Shown one piece after another: positions 46,026-54,631 of a DNA stretch of 64,000 nucleotides; position 1 is the stretch's first letter, and every line of letters starts with the position of its first letter. The DNA is from Ruegeria halocynthiae (GTDB lineage: Bacteria > Pseudomonadota > Alphaproteobacteria > Rhodobacterales > Rhodobacteraceae). The notes below the pieces were generated by a model. The model did not search any database and was not told where the DNA came from. It saw nothing but the letters and a program-made list of their open reading frames with translations. Both the position numbers and the translations under genes were made by a program. Location: NCBI RefSeq assembly GCF_900106805.1, contig NZ_FNNP01000005.1, positions 124,001 to 188,000 of the forward strand, in the 5' to 3' direction.

Positions 46026-47558
46026 CTAAGGGCGGCGCGGCCCGTCTGGTGTGATCATCCAGTTTGAAAGGGTTTTGTCCATTTTCCGCATCCGGTGACG
46101 CAGCATGTCGCGCGTCATACGTGCCAAAGTGGCCGCATGTTCAGGATGTTCGGCCACATTCTCCAGCTCTCCCTGCCCTTCGCCGTCGAATAATAACGGT
46201 GGCAGATCAGCGGCGAATTCGATCAGGGTGAAGCGGTCATCGCGCAGGATGCACAGGCAACTGTCCTCCAGACCTGTTTCAAGATCACGCTGCCAGCGCG
46301 TTGGGTTCAGCGGATCGGCGAAGTCCAGTTCCGAGAACGAATAGCGGCGCCAGTCGGTCGGCGGCATTGGAGTGGTGTCCTGAATGAACGGCATCAGCGA
46401 ACGCCCGTTCATTGAATCTGGTATGACCTGACCAACCCAGTCGAGAATTGTCGGCACGATATCGATGGATTCCGTCGGCGCATTTACGCGCCTGCCCTGC
46501 CCTCCGCCGGGCATGTGGATGATCAGAGGGGTATGATATGCGGCATCATAAACCGACATTTTTCCCCAACTATGCCGATCCCCCAACATCTCGCCGTGAT
46601 CGGCGGTCAGTACCAGCAATGTGTTGTCATACTGCCCGGTCTCTTTCAGGAAAGACACAACGCGGCCAATATGGTGATCCACCTCGGTCGCCAGCCCCAG
46701 ATAGAGCGCGCGCAGCGTCTGCACCACTTCATCTGTCGGTTCGAGATCAGGGAAACCTTCGACGAACCCGGCAACGGTGCTGTTGGCGCGGGTGGGTGCG
46801 AAGAACGGATGCAGCGCTTCTTCGGCCTCGTGTGACGGCAGTCGCAATGGCATCGGCAGCGCAGCGGGGTCATACATCCGATTGTAGGGCGCCGGGGCAA
46901 CCAACGGCGGATGTGGTCGCAGATAGGTGAGGTGTGCAAACCATCCCCGGTCATCCTGGGCATAGGCCGGCATGGTTTCCAGAAACCGGTCTGTCAGAAA
47001 GGCGGTGTCGCTATCCTCGGCCGCGTACATCGCGGGATCATTCAGTGCGGGTTGGCCGCCATCCGGCGCCACTGGTTTGAATACATCGAAATAGTTGTCA
47101 AACTCATATCCGCGGTTTTTCAGATGCGACCGCCATGGAAACGACATCTCCATCCGCATTTCCAGCATTTCCTGAAATCCGGCCATGTGGAATTCATAAG
47201 ACCTGAGGGCTGGGTCATTCGCATCAAAAACACGCGGGTCTTGCGATGTATCGGTATATCCAAACAGCATCGGCAGATATCCGGCTTTGCGCATCTCGCT
47301 GGCGATGGTCGGTGTGTCGTAGCGTAAGGGTGTGCCGTTCCGTACGGAACGGTGGTTCATCGCGTATTGTCCGGTCAGTAACGAGGCACGCGATGGGCCG
47401 CACGGGTTGGTCACAGAAAAGTGCCGCGCGAAGGACACGCTGTCTGCCATTAATGCGCGCATATGAGGCAAATCAACATGGCCTTCCAGCGCTCCGAACA
47501 GGCAATCCGCCCGCATTTGATCGGTTATGATAAACAGAACGTTGCGTTTGGGTGTCAT
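46026..47558 (-). CDS. Cytoplasmic formylglycine hydrolase, phosphonate monoester hydrolase/sulfatase family
   Basis: A 510-residue alkaline-phosphatase-superfamily protein. Metal ligand D13 (ITDQMRAD), formylglycine signature C53GPSR57ASLLTGQ, N74, Y101 and the later TADHGEMLGDRHSWGK are visible. The layout, including MNHRSVRN and CLCILRDDRFTLIEF near the end, resembles from memory the phosphonate monoester hydrolases, which cleave phosphonate monoesters, phosphodiesters and sulfate esters. There is no signal peptide from the ATG at 47558, so it acts in the cytoplasm on an imported substrate. A longer frame to 47693 exists. It needs a formylglycine-generating or anaerobic maturase encoded elsewhere. 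Confidence 0.85.
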   Translation of the reverse strand: MTPKRNVLFIITDQMRADCLFGALEGHVDLPHMRALMADSVSFARHFSVTNPCGPSRASLLTGQYAMNHRSVRNGTPLRYDTPTIASEMRKAGYLPMLFGYTDTSQDPRVFDANDPALRSYEFHMAGFQEMLEMRMEMSFPWRSHLKNRGYEFDNYFDVFKPVAPDGGQPALNDPAMYAAEDSDTAFLTDRFLETMPAYAQDDRGWFAHLTYLRPHPPLVAPAPYNRMYDPAALPMPLRLPSHEAEEALHPFFAPTRANSTVAGFVEGFPDLEPTDEVVQTLRALYLGLATEVDHHIGRVVSFLKETGQYDNTLLVLTADHGEMLGDRHSWGKMSVYDAAYHTPLIIHMPGGGQGRRVNAPTESIDIVPTILDWVGQVIPDSMNGRSLMPFIQDTTPMPPTDWRRYSFSELDFADPLNPTRWQRDLETGLEDSCLCILRDDRFTLIEFAADLPPLLFDGEGQGELENVAEHPEHAATLARMTRDMLRHRMRKMDKTLSNWMITPDGPRRP

Positions 47559-47931
47559 ATCCCGGTGCTCCTGATCGCCGGATCGAATCTGGGTATCCGA
47601 AAGATTGTTCCTACCCGGATTGCGCTGCGGCACTGCCCGCTTTGCCCCAGTATTGTGGCAATTACCGCTCAAAATCCACAAAAATCGGCGCAATTCAACT
47701 AAAAACGGAACATTGTTGTTGAGTAAGTTGGTTTTTGTGGGTTAGTGTTGGTGTGCTGTACGGAGATCTGCGAAATTGATGCCTCAGATGTGCTGCGAAA
47801 TGCGGCATCTCGCATTGACGATACAATCAAAAATGCCGGACGCAATGACGATCCGTTACACAACCCGTCGGTCCGTATCATGATGGCATCTCGGACCACT
47901 GCCCCGGTATCGCGATGAGGGATGAAACCAA
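47559..47931. promoter_or_regulatory. Divergent control region between the PMH-like hydrolase and the IMPase operon
   Basis: A 373-base gap without a credible gene. It contains a 27-base element (47661-47687) that recurs in front of the DeoR gene, and a partial third copy with TTTTTGTGGG at 47731-47740. The A+T-rich stretch 47665-47740 is the likely promoter and operator zone. The remaining 190 bases before the IMPase start show no motif I recognise. Confidence 0.55.
47661..47687 (-). promoter_or_regulatory. Candidate DeoR operator, copy A
   Basis: Read on the minus strand this contains TTGTGGATTTTGAGCGGTAA. A close match, TTGTGGATTTTTGCGCGGAA, occurs in front of the DeoR gene; the two differ by one inserted base and a few substitutions. 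It lies about 100 bases upstream of the hydrolase ATG. Confidence 0.5.
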
Positions 47932-48735
47932 ATGCTGAATCCGCCCAACGCTGTTGTGCTCCCCGCCACCACTGCAGATATCGCGACCCACGCAACGGAA
48001 ATCGCCCGTATCGCTGCAGATGCGGCGCGGGGGTATTTTCGTGGGCGGCTGGGGGTCGAGTTCAAGGCAGATGAAAGCCCGGTTACTCAGGCCGATAAGG
48101 GTGTAGAAGCTGTAGTGCGACAGTATCTGGCAGATCATTTCCCTGACGATGGCATTTTTGGCGAAGAACAAGGGTTCGAAGGATCGGACCGGCAGAATGT
48201 CTGGATCGTCGACCCCATAGATGGGACCCGCTCGTTCCTGTCGGGGCATCCACTGTTTGGCTTTCTGCTGGGATATCTCACCGATGGGGTGCCTCGGTTG
48301 GGTGTCATCGGTATGCCCGCGCTGGACGAGGTTCTGCTTGGTATGAAGGATCAGGGCGCATCGCTGAATGGCAAGCCCGTATCTGTCAGTGCAACGCGCC
48401 GGCTGAGCGATGCTGTTCTGTTCGTCAACGAAGGCGATAAGATTTACCGGGATCATCCGGCCCTATTCGACCGGCTGATGAAATCAGGCCAAACCCGCCG
48501 GTTTGCGTATGACTGTTACCCGCACGCGCTGCTTGCGATGGGCCATGTGGACGCGGTGATCGATTATGACTTGCAACCCTACGATTATCTGCCGGTGACT
48601 GCGGTCGTAGAAGCCGCAGGCGGGATCATGAGTGATTGGGACGGCAAGCCGCTGAATCTGAATTCGGATGGCCGAGTTATATCTGCCGCTACACCTCAAC
48701 TACACGCAGAGCTTCTTGAATTGGTGAACGGATAA
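47932..48735 (+). CDS. Inositol-monophosphatase-family phosphatase (HisN/IMPase/CysQ superfamily)
   Basis: A 267-residue Mg-dependent phosphomonoesterase. It shows KADESPVTQADKG, GIFGEEQG, the signature WIVDPIDGTRSFLSG, and YDLQPYDYLPVTAVVEAAGG with IMSDWDG. The second half looks closer to histidinol-phosphatase/IMPase than to CysQ. It removes phosphate from a small phosphomonoester. The neighbours (a phosphodiester-type hydrolase and a Na/Pi transporter four bases downstream) suggest it finishes dephosphorylation of an imported compound, but a housekeeping role cannot be excluded. Confidence 0.83.
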   Translation: MLNPPNAVVLPATTADIATHATEIARIAADAARGYFRGRLGVEFKADESPVTQADKGVEAVVRQYLADHFPDDGIFGEEQGFEGSDRQNVWIVDPIDGTRSFLSGHPLFGFLLGYLTDGVPRLGVIGMPALDEVLLGMKDQGASLNGKPVSVSATRRLSDAVLFVNEGDKIYRDHPALFDRLMKSGQTRRFAYDCYPHALLAMGHVDAVIDYDLQPYDYLPVTAVVEAAGGIMSDWDGKPLNLNSDGRVISAATPQLHAELLELVNG

Positions 48736-48739
48736 CGGA

Positions 48740-50440
48740 ATGGCAATTGTCAGTTTCCTCATAAGTCTGGCCGGCGCAACGATGCTGCTGCTTTATGCCG
48801 TACGTATGGTGCGCACCGGGATCGAGCGCAGCTATGGCGCGTCATTTCAGCGGGTGATGACGGGGCAGCGCAGTTATGCGCAGGCCTCGATGGTTGGCCT
48901 TGCGATGGCGATTGTGCTGCAAAGCTCGGCCGCGGTTGCATTGCTGACCTCCGGATTTGCGTCCGGTGGAATGCTGACCTTTTCAACCGGGCTTGCGATC
49001 GTTCTGGGCGGAGATCTGGGCTCGGCGCTGATCATTCAGGTGCTGTCGTTCAGACTGGACTGGCTGGTGCCGATGCTGCTTGCCGTCGGTGGCTACCTTT
49101 TCGTCAAAACCGAGGCCAAGAAATCGCGACAGCTGGGCCGTATTCTGATGGGTATCGCGTTCATCCTGATTTCGCTGCGCTTTCTGCGCGAGGCGATGGA
49201 CCCGATCCGGGACAGCGCCTTTCTGCCCGCCATCGCCGAATATCTGGCACGCGACTACATCACCGCATTTCTGGTCGGCGGGGCACTGGCTTTCGTCATG
49301 CATTCTTCGGTTGCGGCAATCTTGATGTGCGTGACGCTGGTGCAGATCGGGGCGATCCCCTTTACCGCCGGCTTGTCGCTGGTGCTGGGCGCGAATTTCG
49401 GGTCCGCCTTTATCCCGGTCTGGTTGACCCGTGGCATGACACTTTCGGCCCGCCGCATCCCGTTCGCCAATCTGGCCCTGCGTGGCAGCTGGTCGATTGT
49501 GTCGCTGTTTGCCGCAAATCTCGCTTTGCGGGCCGGGGTGCTCGGAGATTTGCAAGGTGGCCAGATGCTGGTGAATGCGCATTTGGTGTTCAACACCTCG
49601 CTTCTGCTTTTGGCGTTACCCTTCTGCGGCATGTTGCGCGCTCCGTTCGAGAACTTGTTTCCTGACCCGAAAGGCAACGATAGCAATGCTCAGCCCGGGC
49701 AACCGATCAGTGCACTGGACTTCGATACGATCGGCAGGCCCAACCAGGCTCTTTCCAGCCTCAAGCGTGAGTTGTTGAGGATGAGCGACATGGTTGCTTC
49801 GATGTTCCGCCCCGCGCTGGAACTTTATCGCAGCGGGGACAAAGAACAGATCCGGGCAATCCGAGAGATGGATGCGGATGTAAACAACTGCCTGTCCGGT
49901 ATCCGGAAATATGTCGCGGCGATTCCGGCAGATGCATTCGGCAAGGACAATGCCAAGGTCGCGCGGGATCTGATGGAATACGCCATCCGGCTGGAAACCG
50001 CAGGCGACGTGGTGGCCAAACGCCTGACCGTGCTGGCGGATGATATGCGCAAAAAAGGGGCCTCGTTCTCGAAAGAAGGCTGGTTGGAACTGGTTGAGAT
50101 GCACGAGGGCATTCTGGCCAATCTGAAACTAGCCTCGAACGTGCTGATTTCGGATGATCTGGAAAGCGCCCGGCTTCTGAGCCTGGAAAAGACCGAAATT
50201 AAGCGGGCCGAGCGCGACAGTCGCAAGCGTCACCTGAAACGCCTGCAGCATGGCAGCGCGGAAAGCTTTGAGACCAGCGATATCCATCTCGAGACGCTGC
50301 GCGCCTTTCGCGAATTCAACAGCCATATCGCGGCAGTCGCCTATCCGATCCTGTATCGCAATGGACAATTGCTTGAAACGCGACTGATCGAGGAACTGCC
50401 GCAGATGGAACGGGATGCTGAAGCGGAGCTTAAACGGTGA
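48740..50440 (+). CDS. Na+/phosphate cotransporter-family protein with PhoU-like C-terminus
   Basis: A 566-residue protein. The first 315 residues hold about eight to ten membrane helices with the paired repeats of the NptA/YjbB family: VLQSSAAVALLTSG with VLGGDLGSALI, and MHSSVAAILMCVT with VLGANFGSAFI. Residues about 335-560 are helical and PhoU-like. The E. coli relative YjbB exports phosphate. It lies between the IMPase-family phosphatase and a small ORF that overlaps its stop, so phosphate released by the phosphatase may leave by this route (inference). Confidence 0.88.
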   Translation: MAIVSFLISLAGATMLLLYAVRMVRTGIERSYGASFQRVMTGQRSYAQASMVGLAMAIVLQSSAAVALLTSGFASGGMLTFSTGLAIVLGGDLGSALIIQVLSFRLDWLVPMLLAVGGYLFVKTEAKKSRQLGRILMGIAFILISLRFLREAMDPIRDSAFLPAIAEYLARDYITAFLVGGALAFVMHSSVAAILMCVTLVQIGAIPFTAGLSLVLGANFGSAFIPVWLTRGMTLSARRIPFANLALRGSWSIVSLFAANLALRAGVLGDLQGGQMLVNAHLVFNTSLLLLALPFCGMLRAPFENLFPDPKGNDSNAQPGQPISALDFDTIGRPNQALSSLKRELLRMSDMVASMFRPALELYRSGDKEQIRAIREMDADVNNCLSGIRKYVAAIPADAFGKDNAKVARDLMEYAIRLETAGDVVAKRLTVLADDMRKKGASFSKEGWLELVEMHEGILANLKLASNVLISDDLESARLLSLEKTEIKRAERDSRKRHLKRLQHGSAESFETSDIHLETLRAFREFNSHIAAVAYPILYRNGQLLETRLIEELPQMERDAEAELKR

Positions 50441-50577
50441 TCGGTCTAGTCGATATTGTGAAGGAGCGGGCAGGCCCCGAACCCGACAAAGGTGCGATCA
50501 TCGATCCGCCCTGCGAAGATAGCCCGATCACATTCACAGAAGAAATCCTGACTGAGCAGTTTTCAAAGGCAATCTGA
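50437..50577 (+). CDS. Small ORF (46 residues), unknown
   Basis: A GTG-start frame that overlaps the Na/Pi transporter stop as GTGA and ends two bases before the GTG start of the EamA gene. The product starts MIGLVDIVKERAG and ends EEILTEQFSKAI. It is acidic (about nine Asp/Glu), soluble and contains one cysteine. I recognise no family. Tight packing on both sides argues for translation coupled to its neighbours; the short length argues for caution. Without it the operon would have a 139-base gap. Confidence 0.5.
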   Translation: MIGLVDIVKERAGPEPDKGAIIDPPCEDSPITFTEEILTEQFSKAI

Positions 50578-50579
50578 CC

Positions 50580-51419
50580 GTGAGCATCGGCATCGTTCTC
50601 ATAATTCTTGCCGCGGCACTGCTACATGCGATCTGGAACACCGTCGTCAAAGCCGCAACGGACCGGACCGTTACGCTGGGACTGGTGGCACTGGGTCATG
50701 TGATCCCAGGGGCGCTGATGGTGGTGGTGCTTCCGCTGCCCGAAGTCGAAAGCCTGCCATATCTGGCTGGCTCCACAGTCGTTCACTTCGGATATTTCTA
50801 TATGCTGAATCAGGCCTATCGGCACGGTGATCTCAGTGTGGTTTATCCGATTGCGCGCGGAGTTGTCCCAGCACTGGTCGCGCTTTGGGCGGTGATCTTT
50901 GCGGGTGAGCATTTGCCGACACAGGCCTGGTTCGGGATCGCGGTGATTGCCATAGGAATCCAGATGTCCAGCTGGTCGGTTCTGAGACAGGGGGTCGGTC
51001 GGGCGTCGCTGGTTTTCGCGCTGGGGACCGGATTTTGCATCTCTATCTACTCGCTTGTGGATGGTCTGGGCGTACGGGTGTCGGGCAACATCCTGAGCTA
51101 CTGGGCGTGGCATTCAGTGCTGCATATCTTTCTCGTCGGTTTCGTGGCCCTGCGCCGAGGCACCCAATTGTTGGCGCTGCCGTTGCGAACATGGGTTGTT
51201 GGGATTGCAGGCGGCATGGTGTCGATGACGGCATACGGCCTTGTGCTTTATGCCAAGAATTTTGCCCCGCTTGGGGTTGTGTCGGCTCTGCGCGAGACTT
51301 CGGTGATCTTTGCGGCCATGATCGGGTTTTTGTTCTTGGGCGAAGGCAACCCCCTGCGCCGGTTGCTTGCCGCAGTAATGATGGCGGTGGGCGTGACGAT
51401 GATCGCACTGTCGTCGTGA
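50580..51419 (+). CDS. EamA/DMT-family transporter
   Basis: A 279-residue protein with ten hydrophobic segments forming two EamA repeats. The first is seen in LLHAIWNTVVKAATDR and YRHGDLSVVYPIARGVVPAL, the second in LRETSVIFAAMIGFLFLGEG. These proteins usually export small metabolites. The YPIARG type resembles the permeases reported near phosphonate-catabolism operons, from memory. It is last in the IMPase-Na/Pi-small-ORF-EamA operon and is separated by 178 bases from the DeoR gene. Confidence 0.85.
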   Translation: MSIGIVLIILAAALLHAIWNTVVKAATDRTVTLGLVALGHVIPGALMVVVLPLPEVESLPYLAGSTVVHFGYFYMLNQAYRHGDLSVVYPIARGVVPALVALWAVIFAGEHLPTQAWFGIAVIAIGIQMSSWSVLRQGVGRASLVFALGTGFCISIYSLVDGLGVRVSGNILSYWAWHSVLHIFLVGFVALRRGTQLLALPLRTWVVGIAGGMVSMTAYGLVLYAKNFAPLGVVSALRETSVIFAAMIGFLFLGEGNPLRRLLAAVMMAVGVTMIALSS

Positions 51420-51556
51420 ATCTGTGTTGCTCTGCGTTGGTTGATTCTTGGGAAGGTCCATAAACCTGCCCGCCGGATCACAGCAATAAGCCGGTTGATA
51501 AGGCTAAATTGACCGAAAAAAGCAAAAAAACAAAAATTGTCGCAAAAGATTTACAT

Positions 51557-51581
51557 TTATTGTGGATTTTTGCGCGGAAAT
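51557..51581 (+). promoter_or_regulatory. Candidate DeoR operator, copy B (upstream of the DeoR gene)
   Basis: Contains TTGTGGATTTTTGCGCGGAA, which closely matches the element upstream of the PMH-like hydrolase. It ends 16 bases before the DeoR start, a usual position for autoregulation. The preceding bases (51512-51550) are A-rich with a CAAAAATTG motif and complete the 178-base gap after the EamA gene, in which I see no gene. Confidence 0.5.
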
Positions 51582-51597
51582 ATGACCGAGTTCAGAT

Positions 51598-52512
51598 ATG
51601 GATGATGACAGCATAACCATCCCACATCGCGGCAGAGAGTTGCTGGATGTACTTGCACGGCTGGGTGGTTCCGCACGCAACACTCAGATTGCTCAGATCA
51701 TGGATGTCTCTGAGGAAACGGTTCGCCGACTGGTCAAGGCATTGGCGCGGGCGAACAAGGTCGAGCGTGTGCATGGCGGCACCTATCTGTCGCGCGCGCA
51801 GGATACGCCGATGTTCTCGGGCGCGCTGGAACACAATGCTGATGAAAAAACCGATATTGCCAAGCGTGTCTGCGGGCTGCTTGAAGATGAGATGGTGCTG
51901 TTTATCACCGTTGGGTCGACCATGACTCACGTGGCCGAGCAATTGCGCGAACTGCGTGGTTTGACGGTCGTCAGCAACTCATTGTCTGTTGTCGCGTCCT
52001 TGGCCGATCATAATGGCACCAGGGCGATTTTGGCGGGGGGCGAAGTGATCCGGTCCGAGCGGGGCAGCTTTGGTCGAGCAGCCGAAGAGCTGGCGTGCCA
52101 ATACAGCTATGATGCGGTGATCTGCGGCGCTGATGCGCTGTCTCTGGTTGGTGGTGTATTGGCGTCCAATCCGCTTGAGGCTGATTTGATCCGCGCGTTG
52201 CGGCGAAACACGTATCGCATGATCGTAGCAGCGGATCACACGAAATTCGGCGCGAAAGCTGCTAACGTGTCCTGTCCGTTCGATAAGGTGACCGATCTGG
52301 TGACAGATGGCGCCCTGCCAGATGCATTTGTTCCGGTTCTCAAAGAGGCCGGGGTCAAAGCGCATATCGTCTCGCAATGCGAAACCGCAGGCAGCAAGAT
52401 GGCCGCTGAGACCGGACGTGAAAGAGCAGCGCCGCGGAAACGAAAGAAGAACCGGGAAACAACAGATAGCAAAGCCGGAAAATCGGGTTCTCGGAAACGC
52501 AAAACGCAATAA
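51598..52512 (+). CDS. DeoR/GlpR-family transcriptional regulator with basic C-terminal tail
   Basis: A 304-residue regulator. The N-terminal winged helix (about 8-65) reads GRELLDVLARLGG and AQIMDVSEETVRRLVKAL with ERVHGGTYL. The DeoR sensor domain has FITVGSTMTHVAEQL and VVSNSLSVVASL, the sugar-phosphate isomerase-like fold that senses phosphorylated intermediates. The last 37 residues are extremely rich in Lys/Arg (RKRKKNR, SRKRKTQ), which is unusual for the family. The binding-protein gene follows after 18 bases, so it heads the importer operon. Confidence 0.88.
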   Translation: MDDDSITIPHRGRELLDVLARLGGSARNTQIAQIMDVSEETVRRLVKALARANKVERVHGGTYLSRAQDTPMFSGALEHNADEKTDIAKRVCGLLEDEMVLFITVGSTMTHVAEQLRELRGLTVVSNSLSVVASLADHNGTRAILAGGEVIRSERGSFGRAAEELACQYSYDAVICGADALSLVGGVLASNPLEADLIRALRRNTYRMIVAADHTKFGAKAANVSCPFDKVTDLVTDGALPDAFVPVLKEAGVKAHIVSQCETAGSKMAAETGRERAAPRKRKKNRETTDSKAGKSGSRKRKTQ

Positions 52513-52530
52513 AAATCCTAGGGAGGAAAC

Positions 52531-54570
52531 ATGAAACAGCTACTTATGTCAGGTGTGGCCCTTGCCACACTCGGAGGGGCCGCATGGGCCAATTGCCCTG
52601 CTGCGACCGTGGCCGATATGCAAGGCGTGTCGGCCGGTGCCTATCCGCAGCAGTTTGATCTGTCCGAATTCCAGTCGGCTGCAAACTGTACGCTCAGCAT
52701 TGCCGAAAACCCTGCCATTGGTGATCTGAACGGGATGATCCGTGGCAACGGCGACTTACCCGCAGTGGCGGATCGTCTGCCTTCTGAACCTCTGGTCATC
52801 GTCCCGTATGGTTCGATCGGTCAGTATGGCGGTGTTCTGGACGCGCTGTCCAACGCCACGGAAAGCGGGACATCAGATTTCCTGTCCGTACGCCACGTGA
52901 ATCTGTTCCGGTATTCTGACGACCTTCAGACCCTGGTGCCCAATGTGGCCAAATCCTGGGAGTGGAATGATGACTTCACCGAGCTGACCGTGAACCTGCG
53001 TGAAGGTCACAAATGGTCGGACGGCGCGCCCTTCACCTCGGCTGATGTTGTGTTCTGGTACGACAACCTGATGATGGACACCAACGTCATTGCCGAGGCG
53101 AAAGATTATGCGCTTGCAGGCGGCGAACCCATCAAGGTCGAAGCCGTGGACGACACAACCGTCCGCTTCACCCTTGCCGCGCCCAAGCCGGGCCTGACAG
53201 AGACGTTCTCGTTCACCTATGTGCAGCCCTATCAGCCCAAGCATTTCTTTGAAAAGTTCCACCCGGCACTGGATGAGAATGCCGACGCCAACGCGCAGGC
53301 GCTTGGCTATGAAAACGGGTACGAGCTGATCAAGGCATACTACGGCAACTCAGACTGGATGGACACGCCGTCGCCAATGCTGACCGCGGGTGACAAGCTG
53401 GCGGGTCTTCCGACCGACACCATGCCGACCTTGGAAAGCCATATCCTTGTGAAGGAAAGCACCGAGGGCCGTCACTATGTGGCCAACCCCTATTTCTTCC
53501 AGGTCGATACGCAGGGTAACCAGCTACCCTACATCTCGGAGATGGATGAAACCTATGTTCCGGATGAAGAAGTCCGCACGCTCAAGCTGCTAAACGGCGA
53601 GGTCGATTATAAGTCACAGGGTGTAAACCTGACCTCCGCTCCAGTGCTGCTGGAGGGTCAGGAAAACGGCAATTACACGCTCGAAGTGAAGCCTTCGATT
53701 GGGTATCCGGTTCTGACGTTCAACGTGACCGCTGAAGACGAAGCAAAACGGGCAATCTTTAATGACATCCGGTTCAGAACCGCGATGTCTGTAGCAATGG
53801 ACCGTGACCAATTGAATGAGGTTGTCGCCTTTGGGCTCGGAACGCCGACGCAATACATTGGCTTCTCACCGCGTCCTGATTTCATCGAGGAAAAATGGGC
53901 GAACCATGAGATTGCGTTTGACGCAGACCGTGCCAATGCATTGCTGGACGAGATCGGCCTGGTCGACAAGGACGGCGATGGCTTCCGCGATCTGCCGAGC
54001 GGCGATCCGTTTGTACTGGACTGGCAATTCTCAACCCAACCCGCGTCGGCGCAGCTGATCGAACTGATCGCCCAGAACTGGAAAGACGTAGGCGTCAACA
54101 CGGCAATCAAAGAGGTCACCTCGGACGAGTTCCGTGCTGCGCAAACGGCAAACTCGCTTGATATGGGTTTGTGGCTGAAAAGCCAGCCTGCGGGGTCGAT
54201 CCTTGGCGATGGCGAAATCTGGGTGCCCCCATTCGATGGATATTTCGACGTGCGTACAGGTATGCTGTGGGCTGAATACATCAGCTCGAACGGCGAAAAC
54301 GGCGTTGAACCTCCGGCTTGGGTTGCTGATCTGAAGGCTGCTTTGGATACATACCAGTCCAGCGCACCGGGCTCTGATGCCTCTGTTTCCGCGGCACAGA
54401 AGATGGTCGAGATCATGACCGGAGAGCTGCTGTTTCTGGGCACGGTCAACGCCCCAGCGCCGATCTATCACTCGAACAACCTGCAGAACTTTACCGAGTT
54501 CAAAACGCAGTCTTACGAGTTCTATCGGACCTATCCCTACCGCCCTGCTCAGTGGTGGCTGAGCGAGTAA
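52531..54570 (+). CDS. ABC transporter substrate-binding protein, family 5 (Opp/Dpp type)
   Basis: A 679-residue periplasmic binding protein with a signal peptide (about 1-20, ending GAAWA). It has SBP family 5 motifs: LVPNVAKSWEWNDDFTELTV, then NLREGHKWSDGAPFTSADVV, and RFRTAMSVAMDRDQLNEVVA. An acidic DKDGDGFRD loop near residue 480 resembles a calcium site. It is about 150 residues longer than dipeptide-binding proteins, as in relatives that bind oligosaccharides or other large ligands. The ligand is unknown; the regulator and hydrolases nearby suggest an esterified compound rather than a peptide. Confidence 0.88.
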   Translation: MKQLLMSGVALATLGGAAWANCPAATVADMQGVSAGAYPQQFDLSEFQSAANCTLSIAENPAIGDLNGMIRGNGDLPAVADRLPSEPLVIVPYGSIGQYGGVLDALSNATESGTSDFLSVRHVNLFRYSDDLQTLVPNVAKSWEWNDDFTELTVNLREGHKWSDGAPFTSADVVFWYDNLMMDTNVIAEAKDYALAGGEPIKVEAVDDTTVRFTLAAPKPGLTETFSFTYVQPYQPKHFFEKFHPALDENADANAQALGYENGYELIKAYYGNSDWMDTPSPMLTAGDKLAGLPTDTMPTLESHILVKESTEGRHYVANPYFFQVDTQGNQLPYISEMDETYVPDEEVRTLKLLNGEVDYKSQGVNLTSAPVLLEGQENGNYTLEVKPSIGYPVLTFNVTAEDEAKRAIFNDIRFRTAMSVAMDRDQLNEVVAFGLGTPTQYIGFSPRPDFIEEKWANHEIAFDADRANALLDEIGLVDKDGDGFRDLPSGDPFVLDWQFSTQPASAQLIELIAQNWKDVGVNTAIKEVTSDEFRAAQTANSLDMGLWLKSQPAGSILGDGEIWVPPFDGYFDVRTGMLWAEYISSNGENGVEPPAWVADLKAALDTYQSSAPGSDASVSAAQKMVEIMTGELLFLGTVNAPAPIYHSNNLQNFTEFKTQSYEFYRTYPYRPAQWWLSE

Positions 54571-54585
54571 GGTTCAGAAGACAAG

Positions 54586-54609
54586 AAGGTGGGCGCCCGC
54601 GCCCGCCTT
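54586..54609 (+). other. Intercistronic hairpin after the family 5 binding-protein gene
   Basis: A 10-bp G+C-rich stem with one G-T pair and a 4-base loop, 15 bases after the binding-protein stop, without a T-run. It is probably an mRNA-stabilising structure that raises binding-protein output relative to the permeases. The other importer in this window has an analogous hairpin at the same place. Confidence 0.6.
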
Positions 54610-54631
54610 CGCGCATCCCGCGGGGACAGAT

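Noticed and set aside
47559-47693. N-terminal extension of the PMH-like hydrolase up to 47693
   Set aside because: The extra 45 residues show no domain or signal peptide and would cover the candidate operator. The ATG at 47558 matches the family start.
47932-48735. CysQ (PAP phosphatase) as the name for the IMPase-family protein, linked to sulfate from the neighbouring hydrolase
   Set aside because: The C-terminal motif YDLQPYDYLPVTAVVEAAGG fits HisN/IMPase better than CysQ, so the sulfur link is not supported by sequence.
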